Below, piece after piece: positions 7,109 through 13,533 of a DNA stretch of 14,063 nt (positions are counted from its first letter, which is position 1; each line of letters opens with the position of its first letter). Under the pieces are notes generated by a model that worked only from the letters and a program-made list of their open reading frames with translations, did not search any database and was not told the DNA's origin. The translations under genes and the position numbers were made by a program. The stretch is from CAWBRT01 sp050015355 (lineage in GTDB: Bacteria; Acidobacteriota; Terriglobia; Terriglobales; Acidobacteriaceae), in the NCBI GenBank assembly GCA_050015355.1, contig JBEKBO010000119.1:1-14063 (forward strand), written 5' to 3'.

Positions 7109-8074
7109 ATGTTCACATCCACGCCTGTCCCGCGCCTGATCGCGCTCGACTGGGGCACCTCGTCGTTGCGCGCTTATCTTCTGGGGGACGGTGGCGCACT
7201 CCTCGAACAAAGTGTGAAGCCTTGGGGCATCATGCGGACATCGAAACGCTCGTTCGCAAAGGTTTTTGCCGCAATGGTCGGCGAATGGCGGAGACGTTGG
7301 CCCAACCTGCCTGCGCTCGCGGCCGGGATGATCGGCAGTGCCCAGGGTTGGTGCGAAGCGCCTTACGTGCCCTGTCCGGCCGGCTTGCAATCGCTGGCTG
7401 CGGGCCTCGCAAGCGTGACAGAGGGCGGACGGATTCAGTTGCATATCGTGCCTGGAGTCGTCGAAGAAGGCGCCATGCCCGACGTGATGAGAGGCGAGGA
7501 AACGCAGATCATCGGTGCGATGGAACTCGACTCCCGCCTGCGCCGCCGGGCGCGGCTCGTGTTGCCGGGCACGCATTCAAAATGGGTGGAGTTACGCAGA
7601 GAACGAATCCAGTCGTTCTCCACATACATGACGGGTGAGCTCTTCGCCGTGCTGCGGGATCATTCCATACTCGGCCGGGCGGTACCCGTCAGTGCCACGC
7701 CGGTTGCGAGTTGGGCCGCTTTCGAGCGAGGTCTTATGGCCGTGCTTGAGAGGGGTACGAGCGGCGGCTTTTCACGGTTGTTCTCGGCCCGAACCTTGGT
7801 TCTGAGAGGCCGCCTCCGCCCGGAAGAAAGTCTCGATTACCTGTCGGGATTGCTGATCGGCGAGGAACTGCGCTGCGCGACGCATCGTTGCAGCAAACGC
7901 GTTCCTCTAGCGATTGTCGGAGAGGACAGTCTTAGTGAGCGCTATCGGCGCGCGCTGGCGCTGTTCGGGTTCGGCGATGCGCGTATCATCGCGAATGCAT
8001 CGGCAATCGGTCTCTGGCGAATTGCTAACGCATCAGGACTCGTCCAGGAGACCCAAAGAAGGCCGCGATCATAA
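7109..8074 (+). CDS. dgoK: 2-dehydro-3-deoxygalactonokinase (DgoK family)
   Basis: Kinase of 321 residues with the ASKHA fold, phosphorylating 2-keto-3-deoxy-galactonate (or a related 2-keto-3-deoxy acid) to its 6-phosphate, the substrate of a KDPGal aldolase. Diagnostic motifs are the phosphate-1 loop DWGTSSLRA (14-22), GMIGS (73-77), MRGEETQI (127-134), LPGTHSKWV (152-160) and STYMTGELF (171-179). The E. coli enzyme is about 290 residues, so a start at ATG 7109 (GGTAGAG just upstream) fits better than ATG 7061, which would add 16 residues with no family match. There is no dedicated DgoA next to it, so the Eda-type aldolase at 1483 may process its product. It is the second 2-keto-3-deoxy-acid kinase in the cluster, from an unrelated fold. 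Confidence 0.85.
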   Translation: MFTSTPVPRLIALDWGTSSLRAYLLGDGGALLEQSVKPWGIMRTSKRSFAKVFAAMVGEWRRRWPNLPALAAGMIGSAQGWCEAPYVPCPAGLQSLAAGLASVTEGGRIQLHIVPGVVEEGAMPDVMRGEETQIIGAMELDSRLRRRARLVLPGTHSKWVELRRERIQSFSTYMTGELFAVLRDHSILGRAVPVSATPVASWAAFERGLMAVLERGTSGGFSRLFSARTLVLRGRLRPEESLDYLSGLLIGEELRCATHRCSKRVPLAIVGEDSLSERYRRALALFGFGDARIIANASAIGLWRIANASGLVQETQRRPRS

Positions 8075-8191
8075 CAGCTCACAAACCAACGCTGACATAT
8101 CCCGCCGTTACGATCGAATCTTCTTCAATCGATGAAGAGAAGGTGCCGCGAACTCGTGTTGCGGTGTTTTTTCGACGACACACCTCTCCCC

Positions 8192-8229
8192 ACCTCGCAC
8201 CGGCGATCGATTCGCTCCGTTTGCGAGGT
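8192..8229. repeat. Inverted repeat between convergent genes
   Basis: ACCTCGCA (8192-8199) and TGCGAGGT (8222-8229) form perfect 8-bp arms around a 22-nt loop, in the 188-bp gap between dgoK (+) and the small membrane protein (-). It is placed where a shared terminator would be, but it lacks a T-run on either side. Confidence 0.35.
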
Positions 8230-8262
8230 AGAAGAGATTGATTCGTGCCGCCCTCGAACCGA

Positions 8263-8532
8263 TTATTTCCGCCCAATGATCCAGCCGATCAGGACGCCGG
8301 CGATGAGGCCCATGGCGAACGTCGCTACAACCGCTTCCGCCGGGTGCCGCTTAATCCGCTGAGTTGTGTCGTCCAGGAGTTCTTCAGCGGCATCGTTAAA
8401 TTGTTTTCCGGTGCGCCTTGCCACGCCAATAGCATCTTCCGCTGCTTCAGCAATGGCATCTGCGGCGCGAGAAGCCTTGTGAGCCGCTTCCGTAATGTGC
8501 TCGCCTGTCCTCTCAAACACTGTGTTCGGCAT
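8263..8532 (-). CDS. Small membrane-anchored protein, YqjD/ElaB/DUF883-like
   Basis: An 89-residue protein. The N-terminal two thirds is a highly charged, alanine-rich amphipathic helix (TEAAHKASRAADAIAEAAED...). Then comes a basic RIKRHPAEA linker and a C-terminal glycine-patterned transmembrane segment (VVATFAMGLIAGVLIGWIIG) ending in RK. This layout matches the DUF883/ElaB/YqjD group, which includes ribosome-associated, inner-membrane-anchored stress proteins; YtxH-like is an alternative label. The start at 8532 was chosen because GGAGG lies 5 nt upstream. An ATG at 8544 would swallow that site. It stands alone, convergent to dgoK, and is probably unrelated to sugar catabolism. Confidence 0.72.
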   Translation of the reverse strand: MPNTVFERTGEHITEAAHKASRAADAIAEAAEDAIGVARRTGKQFNDAAEELLDDTTQRIKRHPAEAVVATFAMGLIAGVLIGWIIGRK

Positions 8533-8799
8533 GGGGTCCTCCATTCTTCGCCTGAAAGATAAAGCCTTGTTAATAAGAGCGGACTATTCCAGGTCGTATT
8601 TGACCGGAGGCCGAGGACGCGAAGGGCACGCTATCTCTGTTTGTTCCCGATGTCTGTGACAATTGATTGCAGCCCGTGTGACGCCCCTGCCGGGGCCGGA
8701 CTCAGCTTACGAATGACCGCGGAGAGCGCCTCCAAGCCGTGTTCACTGGGTCCAGCGATGCGCGCGACGGCGTCGCCACCGGTATTTCCGGTTGTTCCT
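8533..8799. other. Non-coding stretch before the tRNA promoter
   Basis: No convincing gene or RNA is seen. A 61-codon frame at 8641-8826 lacks a ribosome site and family resemblance. The part nearest 8533 should hold the promoter of the minus-strand membrane protein. I see nothing else I can support. Confidence 0.4.
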
Positions 8800-8829
8800 T
8801 TGCGTCCCCGCGAAGCTAAATGTTAGAAT
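8800..8829 (+). promoter_or_regulatory. Candidate promoter for tRNA-Val
   Basis: TTGCGT (8800-8805) and TAGAAT (8824-8829) are separated by 18 nt. The -10 matches TATAAT at 5 of 6 positions. Transcription would start near 8836, giving a leader of roughly 60 nt before the tRNA that contains the hairpin at 8851-8881. Confidence 0.4.
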
Positions 8830-8850
8830 CGCAAATAGTTGATTTCCCAA

Positions 8851-8881
8851 CCCCAACAAGCCACCAGCGGGCTTGTCGGGG
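8851..8881 (+). repeat. Strong hairpin in the tRNA leader
   Basis: CCCC-A-ACAAGCC (8851-8862) pairs with GGCTTGT-C-GGGG (8870-8881), giving 11 of 12 bp around a 7-nt loop. The tRNA starts 18 nt later. Without a T-run it is unlikely to terminate transcription; a processing signal in the tRNA precursor is more likely. Confidence 0.5.
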
Positions 8882-8899
8882 ACCCCGGCCGCAAGCAGT

Positions 8900-8971
<72 letters not shown>

Positions 8972-8974
<3 letters not shown>

Positions 8975-8996
8975 TTAACTCCTTGAAAGTTAATGG
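8972..8996. repeat. Inverted repeat at the island boundary
   Basis: CCATTAACT (8972-8980) and AGTTAATGG (8988-8996) are perfect 9-bp arms with a 7-nt loop. The left arm starts in the CCA of the tRNA. It could end the tRNA transcript, mark the processing site, or be a recombinase arm/core element. Confidence 0.45.
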
Positions 8997-9014
8997 GTTA
9001 CAAAGACAGCAAAT

Positions 9015-10202
9015 TCAAGGCGCGGTAACAAAAGTAACATTAACGCCGCCGTTGCCTTCTACTGTCGCTTCCGTTGGCAAAAACGCTTGCAAGACTTTCT
9101 CCTGTGCGGCCCGCTTTGCCGGAGTCGTGCCTTGGGCATAAATGTCCATGGTAATCTGGCTGTTCGCGTGCCGCAGTAGCTCCTGCACCGTCTTGATGTC
9201 CTCGCCATTCGCCTTCAACAGCGTTGCCAAGCTGTGGCGAAACGTGTGGAATCCGATCTGCTTCTGAATCCCTGCCCGTACTGCGGCAGGACGAATGTGA
9301 TACTTCAGCAGCATGTCCGGCCACAACGGTTGCTTGCCGTGCATCCTTGAGGATGCGAACACCCAATCATCCGGCCCGCTATATTTGGAACGGTCCTTCC
9401 AGTCGCGCAGCACGTCAGCCAAAACGGGAGCCATCGGAAGAGCCTTGCGAGATGCTTCTGTTTTCACGTCTCCCACAACTCCGCGAACGATTCCCCGGCT
9501 GACGTTCATTTGCATTTTCTGGAAATCCAGATCGCTCCACTTCAACGCCAGAAGCTCACTGCGCCGTAACCCCGCAGCCGCGTCAAGAACTATCAAAGCT
9601 AAATAAGGCTGCTCCAATTTGGAGAGCAGGGCTTTTGTTTCCTCTGGCGTTAGCACTTCCGGGATACGCTGCCGCTTTGCGCTCTGCCGTACAGAAGTAA
9701 TCGGATTCTTTTCCGCCCACTCGTAGCGGATTGCGTGTTCGTAAATCGCGTGCATTTGGTTCCTGATTTTGGCTTTGGTTCCAGGTGCGAGTTTGAGCGC
9801 CCCTAGCCATTGCTCAACTGCAACCGCCTTGACATCTGTCAACCGATACTTACCCCAACGGGGTAGAATCCAGCGGTCCAGATTGCCTTGATAGTTTTGC
9901 TTGGTTGAGTGAGCCTTCTTGGGCAACTCTGTCTTTGTGTAATGCGCTGCTAACTGCTCGATAGTTAACGTAAACCGGCTCACCGTACTTGTTTCCTTGT
10001 TGATTTCTGCACGCAACGCAACAACGGCTTTCTGCGCTGCCGATTCGGTAGGATACTGCTTGACGGTGCCCACCGTGATTTTCTTCTGGCGCCGGATTCC
10101 CGCAGCTTCCGTCTCACGCCACAGGAAAACCCAAACATCCGGGCCGCGTCTGCGCTTCTCGGTTGTCAAACATCCGTCTTGATAACGTGTCCGCGTAAAC
10201 AT
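9015..10202 (-). CDS. int: Tyrosine-type site-specific integrase of the island
   Basis: Full-length phage/ICE-type integrase of 395 residues. It has an N-terminal arm-binding-like region (about 1-75), a SAM-like core-binding domain (about 78-160; IEQLAAHYTKTELP...) and a C-terminal catalytic domain (about 185-365). All catalytic residues are visible: Arg213 (AAGLRRSEL), Lys247 (VKTEAS), His319 and Arg322 (FHTFRHS), His345 (LLRHANS) and nucleophile Tyr355 (TMDIYAQ). The start at 10202 has AGGAG 5 nt upstream. The 3' end points at tRNA-Val 40 bp away, the usual arrangement for an element integrated in that tRNA. The excisionase-like gene begins upstream on the same strand with only 11 bp between them, so they are probably co-transcribed. 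Confidence 0.94.
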   Translation of the reverse strand: MFTRTRYQDGCLTTEKRRRGPDVWVFLWRETEAAGIRRQKKITVGTVKQYPTESAAQKAVVALRAEINKETSTVSRFTLTIEQLAAHYTKTELPKKAHSTKQNYQGNLDRWILPRWGKYRLTDVKAVAVEQWLGALKLAPGTKAKIRNQMHAIYEHAIRYEWAEKNPITSVRQSAKRQRIPEVLTPEETKALLSKLEQPYLALIVLDAAAGLRRSELLALKWSDLDFQKMQMNVSRGIVRGVVGDVKTEASRKALPMAPVLADVLRDWKDRSKYSGPDDWVFASSRMHGKQPLWPDMLLKYHIRPAAVRAGIQKQIGFHTFRHSLATLLKANGEDIKTVQELLRHANSQITMDIYAQGTTPAKRAAQEKVLQAFLPTEATVEGNGGVNVTFVTAP

Positions 10203-10213
10203 TCAATCTCCTC

Positions 10214-10546
10214 TCAGTTCACGCGGACGGATTGGCTACCAGAACATACACCAGCTCTGATCCAGGCGTCTAGCTCTTCTTTCAAGAAGTACCAGCGGTT
10301 GAAGCGAAAATATCCAGGAAGCTTGCTCTCGCGGGCGTATCGTTCCAGTGTCTTGAATGCGTTTGTCTTGTCAAAGCCCAGGTATTTCGCTGCTGTGCGG
10401 CTATCCATCCAGACGCTCACTCCCGGGCTGGACCCGGAAGCCTTCGCCGCGTTCACGTTGGGAACACAGTCCTCGCAGAGGCTCTTGTTGGCGATTGGAA
10501 CGGTCTTTGCGAGATCGTTTCCGAAGTTTCTATTCTCTTGAACCAT
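10214..10546 (-). CDS. Winged-HTH DNA-binding protein, excisionase-like
   Basis: A 110-residue protein. Residues 1-43 look disordered and have two cysteines (CEDC, 24-27). Residues 45-96 form a helix-turn-helix of the MerR/excisionase (HTH_17-like) type: WMDSRTAAKYLGF, a recognition segment with several aromatic/basic residues, and an RFNRWYFLKEELDAWI strand-and-helix ending. Such proteins act as recombination directionality factors or as small regulators. ATG 10546 is supported by GGAGG 6 nt upstream (10553-10557). An ATG at 10579 would place that site inside the gene. Its location just before int supports a role as excisionase or int regulator. No biochemical evidence is visible. Confidence 0.75.
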   Translation of the reverse strand: MVQENRNFGNDLAKTVPIANKSLCEDCVPNVNAAKASGSSPGVSVWMDSRTAAKYLGFDKTNAFKTLERYARESKLPGYFRFNRWYFLKEELDAWIRAGVCSGSQSVRVN

Positions 10547-10646
10547 TTGTGACCTCCATACGGTCGATTGTTGCCCCATTGACCGCGCTTAATATTTTTA
10601 CTACTGCTAATTTGGATTCCTGCCAGAGAACAAAGATAGCGCTCTT

Positions 10647-10679
10647 ATTTAAATGCGATACATCATGTATCATTTAAAT
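10647..10679. promoter_or_regulatory. Long AT-rich palindrome in the divergent promoter region
   Basis: ATTTAAAT (10647-10654), GATACAT (10657-10663), a single C, ATGTATC (10665-10671), ATTTAAAT (10672-10679): a 33-bp near-perfect dyad whose only flaw is a two-base insertion (GC) in the left arm. It separates the xis-int genes from the divergent HTH gene and overlaps that gene's first possible ATG. This is typical of an autoregulatory operator controlling integration functions. Confidence 0.65.
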
Positions 10680-10692
10680 GGTGGGTTACTCA

Positions 10693-11046
10693 ATGCGATT
10701 GAATACAACGGTACAGACGACGTACTCAACGGAACAGGCGGCGGAGAAAGTCGAAATCGCCTATATAACCCTGCGCCGCTGGTTAGCGGAACGGTCATTT
10801 GAGACCTCTGTGACGATTCCCATCGGGGGGAACAAGCACATATACCGATTCACCGCGGGCGACATCGAGCGGCTGCGAACCTTCAAAGAGGCGACATATT
10901 GCAAAGGTAGAGGCCGTCCAGGCAGGTTGCGGGAAGCAGTCAATAAGGAGCGAAATAGCAAAAAGGCCCTCAAGCGTCTTCTCCAGTGGTACGGCGTGTG
11001 GGAAGCAAAGCCTACCGTCCGCGAGCCAAAGATCCGAGCCCATTAA
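10693..11046 (+). CDS. Small HTH DNA-binding protein with AT-hook-like motif
   Basis: A 117-residue protein. Residues 9-65 resemble a MerR-type winged HTH: YSTEQAAEKVEIAYITLRRW, a wing region around TIPIGGNKHIYRF, then AGDIERLRTF. A basic patch KGRGRPGR (71-78) with the GRP core of an AT-hook follows, then a lysine/arginine-rich helix and tail. It is divergent from xis-int across a long palindrome and is a good candidate for the island's regulator. ATG 10693 is preferred because GGTGGG (10680-10685) lies 7 nt upstream. ATG 10678 (five residues longer) has no ribosome site and lies at the edge of the palindrome. The specific target is unknown. Confidence 0.62.
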   Translation: MRLNTTVQTTYSTEQAAEKVEIAYITLRRWLAERSFETSVTIPIGGNKHIYRFTAGDIERLRTFKEATYCKGRGRPGRLREAVNKERNSKKALKRLLQWYGVWEAKPTVREPKIRAH

Positions 11047-11113
11047 TCGTCACCAGGCTCAAACATGTTTTTGAAACACCGGGCGTCACTAGATGATCCT
11101 GGCTATCTTGTTA

Positions 11114-11161
11114 CCCCCAAGGGGGAAAAATTACCGAAATTTTTTTTCAAAAATTTTTGAA
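11114..11161. terminator. Palindromic AT-rich zone between convergent genes, possible terminator
   Basis: CCCCC-AA-GGGGG (11114-11125) is followed by AAAAATT, then an 8-T run (11140-11147) runs into the perfect 16-bp palindrome TTCAAAAATTTTTGAA (11146-11161). It lies between the HTH gene (+, ending 11046) and the minus-strand pair ending at 11179. A bidirectional terminator is the simplest reading. The tight 2-nt loop of the GC stem and the weak A/T palindrome make it imperfect, and a protein-binding or bent-DNA site is possible. Confidence 0.4.
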
Positions 11162-11178
11162 GGACAGAGAACCCAGGG

Positions 11179-11382
11179 TTACCCGGTGACGGTAGCCCAT
11201 CCCGCTGAGTCAAAGGGGGCCTTCTGGGGTGGCCGACGAAAAGCTCCTGGGGCCCCAAGCGTTTTCCTGGCAATCGAAAAAATCAACTCAGCCAACTCGC
11301 CGGTGATTGATTCCAAGTCGACCTCGGCTCGAAGTGCAAGTCGTTCCAGCCGGGTTGAAAGCCACGATCGGCTGATTCTCAT
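11179..11382 (-). CDS. Small unrecognised ORF coupled to the 439-residue gene
   Basis: A 67-residue frame whose ATG overlaps the TGA of the preceding minus-strand gene as ATGA (11379-11382), an arrangement that usually indicates translational coupling. Residues 1-45 could form two amphipathic helices (WLSTRLERLALRAEVDLES, TGELAELIFSIARKTL). The rest is proline/glycine rich. I do not recognise a family. A competing 116-codon frame on the other strand (11093-11443) lacks a ribosome site and runs into the 439-residue gene, so I prefer this one. It could be a partner subunit of the upstream protein, or simply a random open frame. Confidence 0.4.
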   Translation of the reverse strand: MRISRSWLSTRLERLALRAEVDLESITGELAELIFSIARKTLGAPGAFRRPPQKAPFDSAGWATVTG

Positions 11383-12698
11383 TGCCGGCGTCTTCCCAGC
11401 CAGTCAGGTGCAGCATTTGAATTGTCTTCCGCCAACTCGCTGAAGGCCTGAGAGATTTTACTTAGCAGCCCGACCTTGGGCGGTTTGTAGGTTCTCGCAA
11501 AGTCTTCGATTTCCGTCCAAATCTGTTCAGCATACGCATCTTCACCGCTGCCGTCGCCATAGGATTTTCGGATTGGGATCAGTGAGTTCCAGACGTCATT
11601 CCACCAACATGGGCAACGCTCTGGGACGTGGTCTCTGCAAGTTTTGATCGCAGATAACGCGCGTAGCTTAGTTTCTTGAATTTCCGTTTTGATCGACGGC
11701 GTAAGAAAAACAGATTTCCCGTTAATGATTACTGGTTCAAACATTTCTTCTTCGCGCTGAACTTGAGCTATCTCAGCGCGCTGCTGCATTATGTACTGCG
11801 AAAATCGGTCTCGTAGATATGCCTCCTGTTCTGGACCGATACCGCAAGCTTTGATCGATTCAGAGCTGAGATAGCCGGCCAACTCGCCTGCTGTGGTGGA
11901 CGCACCTTTCAACAGCTCCTCTAGCCTCGCTATTAGTGTTCTTAGTTCGGGAGTGACCGTTGCTTGGGGCTGGGCCGGTAAAGCTTTTGAAGATCCATTC
12001 GGAGGTTCTGTTTGGCCGCTGGTGCTGTCTGCAACGGTGCGGATTATTTCTGGATCGCACTCGGCCGCGGCTTCAGCTGGTTCTGAATCAGCAATCTTGG
12101 GAGAAACATCGTCTTGATCAGCCTTAAGCGTCTGAACTTCGGGCGAAGGTTTTGGTCTACTTTTCCGGATTGCCTTGCTGGGTGGTTTCTTGGCAGAAGC
12201 GCCGGCTGCCGTTTGTTTGGTGGGCACAATGCCAAGCATTCGGTCTGCTGCTGCTTGTTCTGCTGCGGTCCGCTGTTTGATTACTGGGAGGTTACCATGA
12301 CTGGCACTACGCTGTTGGTTGGCTAACAAATTGTCAAGAGCTTCTCGCGTGAGTTCGGCGGCCTCTGCCTTCGACATTGGTGTTCTCGCAGTCGACCCAG
12401 GGATGGGAACCGAGATCTCAGTACCGTCGATTAGGTAAATCGCCAGCTTTTCCCCCAAACTTGGTACCACACGCACGAGCAGCGGTAGTTGCTTACGCGG
12501 GCGTCCAGGGCGACTGCGAGGCTTAAGTCGTTTCTCCCGCTTCGTTTGACATTCCAGACGCGCCAGTGAATTCGTGGTCTCTGACAGCTGGACGACGAGG
12601 CGGCTACGATGAACGGCCGATAACTTTTTTTTGAGCTCGACCTTTATTCGGCCGATGGTGTCGAGGAGATGTCGCTTAGCATGAGTTGGTCTTCCCAA
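11379..12698 (-). CDS. Unrecognised 439-residue protein with AT-hook-like motif
   Basis: I do not recognise this family. Visible parts are: a basic helical N-terminus (10-58, possible coiled coil); an AT-hook-like core RPGRPRK (63-69); a compact strand-rich stretch (70-100, VRVVPSLGEKLAIYLIDG); a predicted helix with MSKAEAAELTREALDNLL (108-125); a long Ala/Pro/Ser/Lys/Glu linker (about 130-250); and a more ordered C-terminal domain (251-425) with a helical segment and a Cys/Trp patch CRDHVPERCPCWW (354-366, cysteines 354, 362 and 364) that might bind metal. The start is TTG 12698, supported by GGGAGG six nt upstream; no ATG fits as well. DNA binding in island maintenance or regulation is a guess based on the AT-hook and context. 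Confidence 0.68.
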   Translation of the reverse strand: MGRPTHAKRHLLDTIGRIKVELKKKLSAVHRSRLVVQLSETTNSLARLECQTKREKRLKPRSRPGRPRKQLPLLVRVVPSLGEKLAIYLIDGTEISVPIPGSTARTPMSKAEAAELTREALDNLLANQQRSASHGNLPVIKQRTAAEQAAADRMLGIVPTKQTAAGASAKKPPSKAIRKSRPKPSPEVQTLKADQDDVSPKIADSEPAEAAAECDPEIIRTVADSTSGQTEPPNGSSKALPAQPQATVTPELRTLIARLEELLKGASTTAGELAGYLSSESIKACGIGPEQEAYLRDRFSQYIMQQRAEIAQVQREEEMFEPVIINGKSVFLTPSIKTEIQETKLRALSAIKTCRDHVPERCPCWWNDVWNSLIPIRKSYGDGSGEDAYAEQIWTEIEDFARTYKPPKVGLLSKISQAFSELAEDNSNAAPDWLGRRRQ

Positions 12699-12731
12699 AA
12701 TACGCCTCCCTTTTCTAGCACGGTTTATTTA

Positions 12732-12752
12732 GGTGCTTTTTTGGTGTTTTTT
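12732..12752. repeat. Short tandem T-rich repeat in the divergent promoter
   Basis: GGTGCTTTTTT is directly followed by GGTGTTTTTT, two imperfect copies of about 10-11 bp. It lies in the leader of the minus-strand 439-residue gene and could affect promoter shape or phase-variable spacing. The repeat is too short to be sure. Confidence 0.3.
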
Positions 12753-12760
12753 CCTGCCAG

Positions 12761-12779
12761 GAGTCCAGCACCTGGACTC
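12761..12779. promoter_or_regulatory. Perfect operator-like palindrome between divergent genes
   Basis: GAGTCCAG (12761-12768) and CTGGACTC (12772-12779) are perfect 8-bp arms with a 3-nt centre CAC. It sits in the 196-bp gap between the minus-strand 439-residue gene and the plus-strand small recombinase. A dimeric repressor controlling both promoters is the natural reading. A recombinase crossover site (short arms around a small centre) is an alternative. Confidence 0.5.
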
Positions 12780-12894
12780 AACAAAATAGCCATTGTGTTG
12801 CGTTCCTCGAATTGGCCGTCCCGCAAATAAACGAGTTAGCGACCTACATGGAACTTAGCGTTTGTACGTACTGTTGCATTCGAAGGAAAACCAG

Positions 12895-13509
12895 ATGGCA
12901 TTAGCCCCAAAAACCCGCAAGCAATCCAGACCGTCCATGACCCACCTCGAACCGGCAGAAGTTCTTTCGGTGCTCAGGGCAGCAAAAGCCAAGGGTGCTC
13001 GGGAATGGGCGATGATCGTGGTGGCGTACAAGCACGGTATGCGGGCTTCCGAGGTCTGTAACCTGCGGTTGGATGATGTTGACCTCAAGAATGGCAGCAT
13101 CATCGTGGAAAGACTCAAGGGTTCGCTCCGTACCACACAGGCTGTGACCGAGCATCGTGGAGAGCCGCTATTGAACGAGCACAAGGCACTCCGGGAATGG
13201 CGGCAGCAGCGGCGAGATGACGGCTCCGATTTCCTGTTCAATAGTCAGAAGGGTGGAAGGCTTGATAGGTCTCAGTTTTTTCGGCTGTTCCAGGCGATTG
13301 CCAGTGAAGCCGGTTTGCCAGCAGAAAAGCAGCATCCCCACGCTTTGAAGCATTCGATTGCCAGTCACTTGGTGTCCGCCAATGTGAACCTCGCCCTAGT
13401 CAAACAGCAGCTAGGCCACAAATCGATTGGCTCCACGATGCGCTACATCACAACGAGTGCTCAGCAGGCATCGAAAGCCACCGCAAGTGCCCTGATGAAG
13501 ATTTTCTGA
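12895..13509 (+). CDS. Short tyrosine-type recombinase with atypical box II (Lys for Arg)
   Basis: A 204-residue protein consisting almost only of the tyrosine recombinase catalytic domain. The SAM-like core-binding domain is missing, as in the FimB/FimE size class. Visible residues are Arg50 (KHGMRASEV), Lys75 (ERLKGS), His149 (HPHALKHS), His175 (LGHKS) and Tyr184 (TMRYITT). Box II normally reads HxLRH; here the second catalytic arginine position is Lys152. The enzyme may be altered or inactive, or belong to a clade that uses lysine. ATG 12895 has AAGGAAA about 8 nt upstream. An ATG at 12862 would add 11 residues without support. The gene is divergent from the 439-residue gene across a palindrome. 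Confidence 0.85.
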   Translation: MALAPKTRKQSRPSMTHLEPAEVLSVLRAAKAKGAREWAMIVVAYKHGMRASEVCNLRLDDVDLKNGSIIVERLKGSLRTTQAVTEHRGEPLLNEHKALREWRQQRRDDGSDFLFNSQKGGRLDRSQFFRLFQAIASEAGLPAEKQHPHALKHSIASHLVSANVNLALVKQQLGHKSIGSTMRYITTSAQQASKATASALMKIF

Positions 13510-13533
13510 GCTGTTGATGAGGTATGCCGTCGT

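Noticed and set aside
8245..8562. A 105-codon plus-strand frame over the small membrane protein
   Set aside because: The minus strand has a GGAGG-led start, a charged helix and a C-terminal membrane segment typical of a known family; the plus frame has none of these.
8641..8826. A 61-codon plus-strand frame before the tRNA
   Set aside because: It has no ribosome site or family resemblance, and it runs into the likely tRNA promoter.
9860..9885. Short match 'gaatccagcgg' to part of the tRNA T arm, considered as a second att copy
   Set aside because: Only about eight bases match, and it is inside the integrase coding sequence, so it is a chance similarity.
11093..11443. A 116-codon plus-strand frame in the convergent spacer
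   Set aside because: It has no ribosome site, starts in the terminator-like AT-rich zone and overlaps the end of the 439-residue gene on the other strand.
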